Position numbers and translations under genes: made by a program. DNA of 64,000 bases. It comes from UBA1161 sp002311745 (lineage in GTDB: Bacteria > Planctomycetota > Phycisphaerae > Tepidisphaerales > Tepidisphaeraceae). Below the pieces are notes generated by a model. The model was not told the origin of the DNA. It saw nothing but the letters and a program-made list of their open reading frames with translations, and did no database searches. Below, one piece after another: positions 16,364 to 25,344 of the stretch (the first letter of the stretch is position 1; every line of letters begins with the position of its first letter). The stretch spans positions 1-64,000 of the forward strand of contig JBEKAB010000020.1 in the NCBI GenBank assembly GCA_050018415.1, read 5' to 3'.

Positions 16364-18430
16364 CTAGCCGGCGGTCTGAAGCGCCGGTGCCGACGCCCGC
16401 GGAGAAGGCGCTGGCGTTGCCGGCGACGCCAGAGTGTCCACGCGGCATCGCCAGCCGGGCAGGAGCGACTGCTGCGCGCTGTGGAATTGCAGCCGGCTCA
16501 GCGCACTGTGCAGCCGATACCGTGACAGCGGCGAGGGGCGATGGAGCAATCCCAGGGCGATCTCGGATAGTCCGCCGAGGCAAAACACCAGCCCTCGCGG
16601 GATGCGCCAGACACGGCCACGCGGGCCGAGAGACTGCCGCAGCACTTGGTTTTGCGTCGGCTGCTCGTCGTGGACAAGCTGGATGATCTGACCGGCGACA
16701 AGCGGCGAATCGGCCGCCTGCCGCACCGCTTCCACCACGTCGTCGAGGTGAATCAGGGGCAGGCGAAGCTTGCCGTTGCCCAGAACGATCCAGCGGCCGC
16801 CGATTTTTCGCGCCACCGCGGCGGTGAGCAGCGGCATTTTCCCGCCGAAAATCTGCCCCGGCCGCAGGATGACCGCCGGCAAGTGCGCCTCGCGGGCGGC
16901 GCGGCTGACGCGCATCTCGGCCTCCAACTTCGCGCGGGTGTAATGGCCGCGCTGGGCCGGACGCGGTTCCAGCGGACTGGTTTCATCGATGGTTTTGCCG
17001 TCCTGCCCCGCCCAGTCCACCACGGACAGGGAGCTGATGTGCACCAGCTTGGCGACGCGATGTTTGAGACAGGCGTCGATTACGTGTTGCGTGCCGGCGA
17101 CGGTGGCGCGCTCGTGCTCCAGCCATGGCCCTTTCATGGCGGCGCCGGCGTGGATCACGATCTGAGCGCCGCGGACGGCGCGATCCACGGCGGCCGGGTC
17201 GCCCAGATCGCCCAGGGCAACCTCCATCCCAGGCGGTACCACGGCGGGCGGCCGGCGCATCAGGACGCGCACCCGCCGGCCTTCGGCAAGCAAACGATCA
17301 ACAATAGCGCCGCCGAATCCGCCGGAGGCGCCGGTGACCAAAAACGGCACGTTCTCGGACAGCGTCAGGGGCGCGATGCGCTGGGCGTAATCGGCATCGG
17401 CGGCGCGGGCGATGCGCTCCGTCCAATCCACGACGCGCTGCGCCTCCTGGGGCGTCACCGGCGGCGGCGCGTGGCGATCCAGCGACTGGTAAAACGCCGC
17501 GACCAGGTCCTGCAGCCCGTGGTACGGCAAGGCGCGCTTGGTCAAGAATGCCACGATGCCGCGCGGCACGTCAAAAAGCGGTTTGATCGAATCGGTCAAT
17601 GCGTTGATGACGCGCTCGGCAGCCTTGGGCAAAGGCAAGGCGGCTCGGCGGGCCTGGAACATCAAGAACAGATCGACCCGCAGCACGCCGCGCGTGCCCT
17701 GGATGATGATCTGGCTCTGCAACGGCCGGACGTTCCAGGACAATTGGATTTGCCCCAGCCCGTAGTGGCATCGCACCTGGGCGCGCCATTCGTCGAAGGC
17801 CAGATTGGGATCGCCGCCCAGGCTTCGCCAGTCCGCGGTGACGTTTTCGATTTTTCCAAGAAACGCCTCCAACAGATACAGCGCGTGAACCCCGATGTCG
17901 CGGAAGGGATACCCGGCGGTGCGGTATTGCGGCGGCAGCGGCCCCGGCCCAAACGGCGGATAGGCCGAAGAGCGGAAAATGTCCACCGAAACGATTTTGC
18001 CGAACTTGCCGCTGCGCACGCTCGCCAGGGCCTTGCGGACCTGCGGGTCGAAGAGAAGAGAATGGTTCACGCAGACGCTCAGCCCGCGCTCTCCGGCAGC
18101 CTGTTCGATCCGGCGGCAATCCTCAACCTCCGTCGCCAGCGGCTTTTCCACCAGGACGTGGCAGCCCAAATCCAGCGCGGCCAGCGCGATCTGCGCGTGC
18201 GTATCCGGCGGCGTCAGCACGTGAACGACGTTGGCGCCAGCGGCGACGGCGTCGCCGATGGAGTTGAATGAGCGCACGCCAAGGCGCTGGGCGGCCGCGG
18301 CGGCACGGGCGGCGTCGACGTCGTGCAGGCCGACAATCTCCACGCCACAGCGGCGCAGCGCCGCCACGTGATACTCGCAAATGTATCCCGCGCCGATCAG
18401 CGCGGCCTTGAACTTTGAGTCGTGCGGCAT
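16364..18430 (-). CDS. fused Gfo/Idh/MocA oxidoreductase and NAD-dependent epimerase/dehydratase
   Basis: 688 residues with two complete enzyme domains. Residues 1 to about 350 are Gfo/Idh/MocA: KAALIGAGYICEYHV, then HVLVEKPLATE with the catalytic Glu-Lys-Pro. Residues about 360-650 are an extended SDR: VPFLVTGASGGFGGAIVDRL, HISSLSVVDWAG and the catalytic YTRAK. The C-terminal tail is Ala/Pro-rich. Both are NAD(P)-dependent sugar-modifying families, so one polypeptide may carry out two consecutive steps on a nucleotide sugar. There is no frameshift or stop between the domains; the linker reads straight through. The substrate is unknown. Confidence 0.85.
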   Translation of the reverse strand: MPHDSKFKAALIGAGYICEYHVAALRRCGVEIVGLHDVDAARAAAAAQRLGVRSFNSIGDAVAAGANVVHVLTPPDTHAQIALAALDLGCHVLVEKPLATEVEDCRRIEQAAGERGLSVCVNHSLLFDPQVRKALASVRSGKFGKIVSVDIFRSSAYPPFGPGPLPPQYRTAGYPFRDIGVHALYLLEAFLGKIENVTADWRSLGGDPNLAFDEWRAQVRCHYGLGQIQLSWNVRPLQSQIIIQGTRGVLRVDLFLMFQARRAALPLPKAAERVINALTDSIKPLFDVPRGIVAFLTKRALPYHGLQDLVAAFYQSLDRHAPPPVTPQEAQRVVDWTERIARAADADYAQRIAPLTLSENVPFLVTGASGGFGGAIVDRLLAEGRRVRVLMRRPPAVVPPGMEVALGDLGDPAAVDRAVRGAQIVIHAGAAMKGPWLEHERATVAGTQHVIDACLKHRVAKLVHISSLSVVDWAGQDGKTIDETSPLEPRPAQRGHYTRAKLEAEMRVSRAAREAHLPAVILRPGQIFGGKMPLLTAAVARKIGGRWIVLGNGKLRLPLIHLDDVVEAVRQAADSPLVAGQIIQLVHDEQPTQNQVLRQSLGPRGRVWRIPRGLVFCLGGLSEIALGLLHRPSPLSRYRLHSALSRLQFHSAQQSLLPGWRCRVDTLASPATPAPSPRASAPALQTAG

Positions 18431-19641
18431 TTTTCCGCCTTGACTTGCATGACCGTGGCGCCCAGCTCGGCGACTTTCCGCTGCCAGGTTTCGCCGGCCA
18501 TGGCGTCGCTCCGCTGGCGCCGAAGCTGGGGCGTGTCGTCGGCGATCGCCGCCGCCACGGCCTGCTCGAACTGCTCGTGGCTGTCTGCCGCCGCGGCCCA
18601 GGGGGCGTACTGGGCGACTTCCGGCAGAGCGGTCGAGACTACCGGCAACCCGGCGCTGAGATACTCCCGCAGCTTCAGGGGATTCATGTGAATCGTCAAC
18701 TCGTTGATCTTCTGCGGGATCAGGCCAACAGCCAATCCCTTGCAGTACATCGGCAATGACGCGTGCGGCTTAGGGCCTAAAAAATGAACGTTGGCCAGCC
18801 CGCTCAGCCGGGAAATGTCGACGTGCGTATTGCCCACCAGGGCGATGGACCACTGCGGACGGCGGCGGGCCAGATGGGCGATCAAATCCAGGTCCACCCA
18901 GTCCTGGATCGTCCCGTAAAATCCGAGCACGGGCGGCTGCAACGCCGCCAACTCGGGTGGGACCGGCGTGGATGGCTCCAGGGCCGTGCGGAACAGCTCA
19001 TGGTCCACGCCGTGGCGGGCCAGGTAGGTGTGCGGATTGTACGCCCCGCGCGACTCCGTCAGCGTAGCCGAGGTTGCAAAGACCACGTCCACGGCGCGGC
19101 AAAGGCGCTGCTCGGCGGCCGCCAGCTTCGGCCCATCCACGTAGGAAAACTTGGACCATTCGTCCACACAGTAATAGACCGAAACGCTCTCGCCCAGGCG
19201 GCCGACGTAATCGGCCACCGTGGGCAGGAACGTCCAAAGCTGAAATTCCTTCATGCCCAGAACGGTGCGCAGGACGCGCAAGGTGAGGCGCAGGATGGCG
19301 CGGTTGACGGCGGCGGCGAGGCGGCTGTGCGGCAGCGGGATCACGACCGGCGAATAGACCCACAGATTCGGCTGCACCTGCCGCACGCCTTTGAAAAAGC
19401 CGGCGAGCTTGCGGAAGATTTTTTTGATGTCGCGGCCGCTGGCGAGGCTGGGCGCGCGCGTGGCCACGGAATTGAGCCACAGCACGCGGTTGCGGCGGGC
19501 CAGCTCCATCATGACGTGGTTGTTGCTCGTGGGGTTCTCGAACCAATCGCGGGCAAAACAGATGATGTTCTGCCCCACCATCTCGCCGGCGGCGGATGAG
19601 ATTGGCTGGGGCGCGTCGTTCATGGTGTGGCGCTTGAACAT
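18397..19641 (-). CDS. glycosyltransferase family 1/4-like
   Basis: 414 residues, GT-B fold expected. The N-terminal half has IICFARDWFENPTSNNHVMMEL and YYCVDEWSKFS, as in GT1-type proteins of exopolysaccharide loci. The C-terminal half has PVLGFYGTIQDWVDLDLIAHL, ALVGNTHVDISRL and MNPLKLREYLSAGLPVVST, the donor-binding segment with a Lys-x-x-Glu. The ATG at 19641 overlaps the upstream stop as TAATG; an ATG at 19623 is an alternative. The 3' end overlaps the next gene by 34 bases. Confidence 0.8.
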   Translation of the reverse strand: MFKRHTMNDAPQPISSAAGEMVGQNIICFARDWFENPTSNNHVMMELARRNRVLWLNSVATRAPSLASGRDIKKIFRKLAGFFKGVRQVQPNLWVYSPVVIPLPHSRLAAAVNRAILRLTLRVLRTVLGMKEFQLWTFLPTVADYVGRLGESVSVYYCVDEWSKFSYVDGPKLAAAEQRLCRAVDVVFATSATLTESRGAYNPHTYLARHGVDHELFRTALEPSTPVPPELAALQPPVLGFYGTIQDWVDLDLIAHLARRRPQWSIALVGNTHVDISRLSGLANVHFLGPKPHASLPMYCKGLAVGLIPQKINELTIHMNPLKLREYLSAGLPVVSTALPEVAQYAPWAAAADSHEQFEQAVAAAIADDTPQLRRQRSDAMAGETWQRKVAELGATVMQVKAEKCRTTQSSRPR

Positions 19642-20825
19642 TATGCGTGAGCCACGGCGGCCTCTGGCGAAGCAGGTCGGCCGGGGAGCGTCAAATTCGT
19701 TAGAATTTGCGCCAGGGCCTGGGCCGATTCGTCCCAGTCCGGCAGCGGCGGCGGTGGCGGCGGCGGTTGCGTCATGGATCGCCCCATGGCTTGGGCCAGG
19801 GCCTGCGGGTCCTGTGGAGCCACCAGCACATCGGCATCGCCGGCGATCTCACGGATGCCACCGACGTCGGAGGCGATGAAACGGGTGCCGCAGGCCAGGG
19901 ATTCGCGCAGCACGTTGGGCAGTCCTTCGCTGCGGCTGGGCAGAACGGTGCGATCGGCCGCGCGATACCAATCGCCCAACTCGGCCGGTTCGCGGGCACC
20001 GGCGAAGGTGACGATTTCGCGCAGCCCCAAGGCCGCCGCTTGCGATTCCAAGTCGCCGCGCAAAGGACCGTCGCCGACGATGAACATCCGAAACGCCGCC
20101 GCCTGATCGGCAAGAATCCGGCAGGCTTGCAGAAGAACGTCGATCCCCTTGACGTGCACCAGGCGGGCGACGCACAGGAACGTGAAAACGTCCGGCTCTA
20201 TGCCCAGCTTGGCGCGTGCGGCGCTCTTGTCGCCGGGGCGAAAAACCTCCCGATCCACGCCCTGCGACCAGACGTGGATCTTGTCCGGCCTGATTCCCAG
20301 CTCCGCGACCTTGGTCTGCAAATGGCGATTGATGGTGATCACCGCATCCGCTTGTTGCAGCGCGGCGACGACGGCGCGGCGGCGGCGCGGATCACCGGGA
20401 AGCAACAGAACATCCGATCCGCCGACGATCACGGCCGACGGAACGGAGATCGCTTTGGCGATGGAGGCGGCGGCGGCGCCGTCGGGGTGGGCCCAGTAGG
20501 CGAGCATGACCTGAGGCTTCCAGGAGGCCGTCGCCTGCGCCACCGCGCCGCGGATCGACCAACTCAGCCAGCGGTGATACCCGCTGCGAAAGATTTTGGG
20601 CGGATAATAGTAGGTGGGATGCCAGACGGTCGCGCCGCCGGCTAGCGTGTCGCGGCGCGGCGCTGGGGTTGCGCCACGGCGGCGGAGGCGATCCGGCCAG
20701 GGGATGGGATTGATGCAGCGAAGGTCGTGGTGGCGCGACAGGGCCTCCGCTAGGGCACGATTGAATGTGCCGCGAGTCGGCTGAACGGGATTGGGAAAGT
20801 CGCTGGCAAGGAAGAGGATTCGCAT
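19641..20825 (-). CDS. glycosyltransferase family 4
   Basis: 394 residues, GT-B. N-terminal MRILFLASDFPNPVQPTRGTFNRALAEAL; C-terminal GQGVDREVFRP, VARLVHVKGIDVLLQAC, IVGDGPLRGDLE and the donor site SRSEGLPNVLRESLACG with the Glu-x7-Glu pattern of GT4. A run of seven prolines near residue 358 is likely to need EF-P for efficient translation. Linked to the next gene by TAATG. Confidence 0.85.
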   Translation of the reverse strand: MRILFLASDFPNPVQPTRGTFNRALAEALSRHHDLRCINPIPWPDRLRRRGATPAPRRDTLAGGATVWHPTYYYPPKIFRSGYHRWLSWSIRGAVAQATASWKPQVMLAYWAHPDGAAAASIAKAISVPSAVIVGGSDVLLLPGDPRRRRAVVAALQQADAVITINRHLQTKVAELGIRPDKIHVWSQGVDREVFRPGDKSAARAKLGIEPDVFTFLCVARLVHVKGIDVLLQACRILADQAAAFRMFIVGDGPLRGDLESQAAALGLREIVTFAGAREPAELGDWYRAADRTVLPSRSEGLPNVLRESLACGTRFIASDVGGIREIAGDADVLVAPQDPQALAQAMGRSMTQPPPPPPPLPDWDESAQALAQILTNLTLPGRPASPEAAVAHA

Positions 20826-20834
20826 GGATGCGGT

Positions 20835-22010
20835 TTACCCATCGGGGCCGGGCGCCCGGCACACCGCCCGATATTCTCCGTCATATCGCAAGGCGGTGCG
20901 AGCCAGGCTGAACTCCATTTCGACGCGCTGGCGGCCGCCGGTGGCCAGATCGCTGGCCAGTTTGCGGTTGGAGATCACCTCGAACATGGCCTCGGCCAGC
21001 TCGGTTTCATGGCCCGACTCGACGAGGATTCCGCTGCGGCGGTGCTCGATCATCTCCGGCAAGCCGCCGACGGCAAAGGCCACGACGGGCTTGTGCGCCG
21101 CCCAGGCCTCCAGCACGGCCAGGGGCATTCCTTCCGATGCGCTGCTGAGGGCGAAGAGGTCCATGGCGGCCAGGAACCGCCGCGGTTGGCTCTGGTAGCC
21201 GGCAAAATGCACGACATCGGCCAGACCCAGCCGCCAGGCCAGTTTCACCAGGTCCTTGCGCCGGGGGCCGTCGCCCACCAGCAGGAGGGAGACGCTGCTG
21301 CTGTGCCGGCGGATACGGGCCAGGGTGCGGATGAGCACATCCTGGCGCTTGACGTCGCAGAGGCGCCCGACCGTGCCGATCACGGTGTTGCCGATGGGGA
21401 TGCCCATTTCCGCGCGTACGGCCATGGCGGCCGCCGTGTGGTCCTGGTCGTCCAGGTCGATGCCGTTATGCACCACCGCCAGCTTCGACGGCGGCACGAT
21501 GCGGCACTCGGCGACCTCGGCGGCGATGTCGCGCGAGACGCAGAAGAATCGGCTGGCGTATCGAGCGGCGACGCGGCCCAGCACGCGAGTGCGCAAGCGG
21601 CGGGCGTAATGCTTGCCATGCTCGGTGTGCACCACGGGGATGCCCAAGCGATGCGCGGCTCGGCCGGCGTAGAGCAGGGCCGCGATCTGGTGCGTATGCA
21701 CCACGTCAGGTTGAATCAGGCACAGAATCTGGGCGACGCGGCCGACCATGCCGGGGCGCAGCCCGGGCCGCTTGTTCAGGCAATACACGGTTGCGCCCAG
21801 ACTCTCGCATGGCTCGGCCAGATCGCCCCGCCGTTCCAGGCAGATGACCGAGGCCGACTGCTGCAAACTTGCGGCGCGGCCGGCCAGAGAGACGACGATC
21901 CGCTCCAGCCCCCCCACGTCCAGGGACAACACCACGTGCACGACGCGCATGGGCGCGGCGCATCCGGACGGATCGCTGGTCACGGCGGCTGTGGGTGCGA
22001 TGGCGCTCAT
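20835..22010 (-). CDS. glycosyltransferase family 4
   Basis: 391 residues, GT-B. MRVVHVVLSLDVGGLERIV is the typical N-terminal lobe and VVHTEHGKHYARRL the acceptor-side loop. GTVGRLCDVKRQDVLI, LLVGDGPRRKDL and SSASEGMPLAVLEAWAAHKP form the GT4 donor site. The start is set at the ATG at 22010 because it forms an ATGA overlap with the upstream methyltransferase fusion; an in-frame ATG at 22025 is also possible. Confidence 0.85.
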   Translation of the reverse strand: MSAIAPTAAVTSDPSGCAAPMRVVHVVLSLDVGGLERIVVSLAGRAASLQQSASVICLERRGDLAEPCESLGATVYCLNKRPGLRPGMVGRVAQILCLIQPDVVHTHQIAALLYAGRAAHRLGIPVVHTEHGKHYARRLRTRVLGRVAARYASRFFCVSRDIAAEVAECRIVPPSKLAVVHNGIDLDDQDHTAAAMAVRAEMGIPIGNTVIGTVGRLCDVKRQDVLIRTLARIRRHSSSVSLLLVGDGPRRKDLVKLAWRLGLADVVHFAGYQSQPRRFLAAMDLFALSSASEGMPLAVLEAWAAHKPVVAFAVGGLPEMIEHRRSGILVESGHETELAEAMFEVISNRKLASDLATGGRQRVEMEFSLARTALRYDGEYRAVCRAPGPDG

Positions 22011-23791
22011 GTGGCGGCCTGGCAAATCGCCGGCGGTCGCGCCGGCCGCGGCGCCGGCCGGCGGTCGGTGTAGCCGACGAGGGTCACGTTAATGAAGATC
22101 GGCCGCAGCAGCATCCCGCAGCATAAGCGTTTTTGCCATGGCCGCGGCAGCCGGCCCAGCAGCCATTCCATGGTCAGAACCAGGGGCAGCGGCAGCATGA
22201 AAAACCGCCCCTTGAGGCCGGTCCAGGCCCGCGTGAAGGAAAACCCGGCGTCGCGGAACAGCCGATCCAGCTCGCGATACGTGTATTCCTTGAGATGGAA
22301 GCCGCTGGGCTCGTCGCTGAAATATTTGGAAATGTCGTGCGGGCCGGAATAGCGATGCGGGGTGATGCAGACGTACCGACCGCCGGGCGCCAGGGTGCGG
22401 CGGATTTCGCCAAGCTGCGCCGCGGCGTCGTCGGGATGCAGATGTTCCATGAGCTGATTGCTGTAGGCGACGTTGATGCTGCCGGAGGCCAGCGGAATGC
22501 GCACGCCGTCGGTGAGAAGCCAGGCGAAATTCGCCGACGTGCCGTTGCCCGAGGCGATCACCTCGGAGACATCCAGGGCGTAGGCGCGGCGGGCGCGGCG
22601 AGCCACGCGCATCGCCAGGTGCCCGTCGCCCGCTCCGATCTCCAGATAAGCCGACCGCGGCGAGACGAAATGGGACAAAAGCCGCCACTGCCACCGCGTG
22701 GCGAGGCGCTGGCGGAACAAATCGGCCTTGCGCTGGTTCTGCGGATGGTTGGCGACGCGCTGGAACAGCTCGTTGTAGACCTGACGATACAGCGTGCGCC
22801 GCTGATCGGCCGGGGCCTGGCGCAGCCGGTCGGCCAGTTCCTTTTCGATCTCGAAATGCTCGCGCAAGGATTTGAGGTCGCGGCCGTCGTGCGACGGCGA
22901 GCCGCGGTGTCGGCGGCCGGAAAGCGACCACCGCAAAGCCTTGGAAAACACCCACCAGGCTTCCGCCGAAGCCGGTTGGCGCCTGAGGCGCGCCAGGGAC
23001 GGGCGGATGGCGCGGCGGGCCGCGCCGCGAAAAAGATGCGCCGACGCCCAGCCGCGATACACCTGCGCTTCCAGCCGACGAAGCTGGGCGCGCGTGGTCA
23101 AATCGGCGTGGCGATGCAGCACGCGGATCATCGGTTCGTAAGCGAAGTCCGGGTCGCGCCGGGAGAGCGAATCGGGCACGAGCACCGCCGTGGCCAGGGG
23201 CAGGCTCAGCATGTACCCGGCGCAGCCCCGCAGCAGGCGAATCCACAGGTCGCGATCCTCGGCCGGCTCCAGCGCGGTGAGGAATCGCTCATCGCCCAGC
23301 ACCGATCGGCGCAGCAGGACCGTGCCGGTCCAGATTTGCTTGGCGAAGTCGATCACGTCGACGCCGGCGGCGCGGATGGGCCGATCCACCCACCGGCCGG
23401 GGGCGGTGATGACCTGCTTGATGCCGCCGGGAAGCTTCGTGAAATAGCGCGCCGCCACCAGAGCGACGTCCGGATGCGCTTCGAGGATTTCCATTTGGCG
23501 GCGGATCTTTTGCGGCTCCCAGAAATCATCGGCGTCGAGGAAGGCGACCAGATCGCCGCGGGCGGCGGAGATGCCGCGATTGCGCGCCGCGGCGACGCCG
23601 GCGTTATCCTGGCGGATCAAGCGCACCTGATCCCCGAATGGCAGCAGCGCCGGCGCCAGATCGTCCGGGCTGCCATCGTCGATGACGAGGATTTCATCGG
23701 GCCGGCAGGTTTGCTGCAACGCGCTCTGCACCGCACGGCCGATCGTTGGCGCGGCGCGATACGCGGGGATGATGACGCTGATCGTCTCCAT
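22007..23791 (-). CDS. fused glycosyltransferase family 2 and SAM methyltransferase
   Basis: 594 residues. Residues 1 to about 270 are GT2 (ISVIIPAYRAAPTIGRAVQ, VIDDGSPDD, AFLDADDFWEPQKI). Residues about 375-510 are a class I methyltransferase (YLEIGAGDGHLAMRVA, ALDVSE, YSNQLMEHLHPDDAAAQL). The two halves suggest addition of a sugar followed by its methylation, a common way to cap or decorate O-polysaccharide chains; that order is inference. AGGAAA stands nine bases before the ATG at 23791, favouring it over the one at 23815, which would overlap the gene before. Confidence 0.85.
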   Translation of the reverse strand: METISVIIPAYRAAPTIGRAVQSALQQTCRPDEILVIDDGSPDDLAPALLPFGDQVRLIRQDNAGVAAARNRGISAARGDLVAFLDADDFWEPQKIRRQMEILEAHPDVALVAARYFTKLPGGIKQVITAPGRWVDRPIRAAGVDVIDFAKQIWTGTVLLRRSVLGDERFLTALEPAEDRDLWIRLLRGCAGYMLSLPLATAVLVPDSLSRRDPDFAYEPMIRVLHRHADLTTRAQLRRLEAQVYRGWASAHLFRGAARRAIRPSLARLRRQPASAEAWWVFSKALRWSLSGRRHRGSPSHDGRDLKSLREHFEIEKELADRLRQAPADQRRTLYRQVYNELFQRVANHPQNQRKADLFRQRLATRWQWRLLSHFVSPRSAYLEIGAGDGHLAMRVARRARRAYALDVSEVIASGNGTSANFAWLLTDGVRIPLASGSINVAYSNQLMEHLHPDDAAAQLGEIRRTLAPGGRYVCITPHRYSGPHDISKYFSDEPSGFHLKEYTYRELDRLFRDAGFSFTRAWTGLKGRFFMLPLPLVLTMEWLLGRLPRPWQKRLCCGMLLRPIFINVTLVGYTDRRPAPRPARPPAICQAAT

Positions 23792-23807
23792 CAAGCGGAT
23801 TTCCTGC

Positions 23808-25268
23808 CTAGGCACTCCAGCGGGCGAAGATGCGCACGAACAGATACATGCCCAGCACGAACGCCACGCCCATGCTCAGGCCCCAGCCGGCGAGGCGCCA
23901 GGTCATGGGCGGCATGGCGCCGTGGCGCTGACGGTCGGCCAGTGCCAAGTAGACCGCCACCAGGCCGAGCATGAGGTAGGTCGTCTCGACGTAGGGACGC
24001 GAGAGGGTCAGGTAGCCAACGCTGTAGGCCGCGAAGGACCCCAGAAGGTACGGCCGGAAACGCGTCAGCCGGTCATCCTCCATAAACGGCCCCAGCCGCG
24101 CCAGACGGTGCAGCGTCCACAACGCGTAGATAAACGCCCCCAGGAACAGCGTTCCACCGAAAAAGCCCAGCTCCGCGAAGCAATGCAGATATGAATTATG
24201 AGCCACGAGGTTGACGCGCTCGGCGAACTGGTTCATCCCGATGCCAAACAGCGGCGCGGACTTGAACATTTGCAGTCCGTCGCTCCAGAGGTGGATGCGG
24301 TCCTGCGCGGTTTCCTGGGTGGTGGAGATTTCGGTTTGCCTGCCGGAGTAGAGCAGTAAAAGCAGTGGAATCAGCAGGGCGCACAGGGGCAGGGTCCTCT
24401 TGATGCCGAACCTGCAAGCCAGGAACACGATCACGGCGGTGATGAGGGCCAGAAATCCGCCGCGGGAGTGCGTGCAGTAGATGGCCCAGAGGAACATGGC
24501 GGCGAAAGCCAGCCAGCGGATTTTCCAACCGCGCTGCCGGCCGTCGTGCAGCCAGTACAGGCTGAGCATGAACCCCAGGCACAGGATGAGGCACAGGTCG
24601 TTGGGGTCGTTGAAGATGCCGACGCTGCACAGGCGCAGCAGCATTACCGGGGCGCCGGTGCTGGGGTCGATGCGGTCTGTCGCCAATTCCTGGAACGCGC
24701 GCAGGGCTGCATAGTCGATGACCTCGTAGTATTGCAACAGTCCCAGCACAGTCAGGCCGACGATGCAGGGGGTGATCCATTGCAAAAACGTCCGCAGCCG
24801 GCCGGCGGAATTGATCAACCCGGCAATGAGTAGGAAATAGATCAGCCGTTTGGCGAATTCCGGGCCGTTGGTGCGCGCCAGGAAGATGTTCAGGTGCGAC
24901 AAGTGCGATAGGACGACGGCCGGCAGCAACAGGCACACGCAGATGCTCAGCGGACTCTTCATCGCTGCGGTGAGATGGAACGTGGGCAGCCATGCCAGCA
25001 GCGTCAGGATCATCAGGATTTGGTACAGCGGGAACTGTTCGATCCCCGGAACCCAATCCGTGGGACGCAGGAAGATGACGGCGTTGGTGATCAGGAATAG
25101 AACGAATGCGATCTGCCTCCAGTGTTGGGCGGCGGTTACGCGGCTGGGATGGCGCAGCCCCGCCGGTGAGCGCACGCGCGCCGCCAGCGACCGCGTCACC
25201 GGCGGCGCGGGATGCACCATCGGCTCGCGCTCGATCCAAGGCGTCGATGTCAGGAAATCATCAGCCAT
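23808..25268 (-). CDS. O-antigen polymerase/ligase-like membrane protein (Wzy/WaaL family)
   Basis: 486 residues with about ten to twelve membrane helices. A large periplasmic loop contains DRIHLWSDGLQMFKSAPLFGIGMNQFAERVNLVAHNSYLHCFAELGFFGG, the region (about 24150-24300) where Wzy_C/O-antigen-ligase proteins have their His-Asn-x-Tyr/Phe-Leu motif; the HNSYLHCFAELG segment is a good match. Polymerases join repeat units and ligases attach the finished chain to an acceptor; the sequence alone cannot separate them. The start at the ATG at 25268 is the second of two; the open frame runs to 25292. Confidence 0.8.
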   Translation of the reverse strand: MADDFLTSTPWIEREPMVHPAPPVTRSLAARVRSPAGLRHPSRVTAAQHWRQIAFVLFLITNAVIFLRPTDWVPGIEQFPLYQILMILTLLAWLPTFHLTAAMKSPLSICVCLLLPAVVLSHLSHLNIFLARTNGPEFAKRLIYFLLIAGLINSAGRLRTFLQWITPCIVGLTVLGLLQYYEVIDYAALRAFQELATDRIDPSTGAPVMLLRLCSVGIFNDPNDLCLILCLGFMLSLYWLHDGRQRGWKIRWLAFAAMFLWAIYCTHSRGGFLALITAVIVFLACRFGIKRTLPLCALLIPLLLLLYSGRQTEISTTQETAQDRIHLWSDGLQMFKSAPLFGIGMNQFAERVNLVAHNSYLHCFAELGFFGGTLFLGAFIYALWTLHRLARLGPFMEDDRLTRFRPYLLGSFAAYSVGYLTLSRPYVETTYLMLGLVAVYLALADRQRHGAMPPMTWRLAGWGLSMGVAFVLGMYLFVRIFARWSA

Positions 25269-25344
25269 GGTCAGAAAACGTTTTGGTGCCACCCCTTGCC
25301 AGCCACGCCCGATATATGTAACTCGGCGCTAACGGACGTCTTCT

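Noticed and set aside
24196..25239. 347-codon frame overlapping the Wzy/ligase-like gene
   Set aside because: Same strand, different frame, no membrane pattern; Arg/His/Pro-rich shadow.
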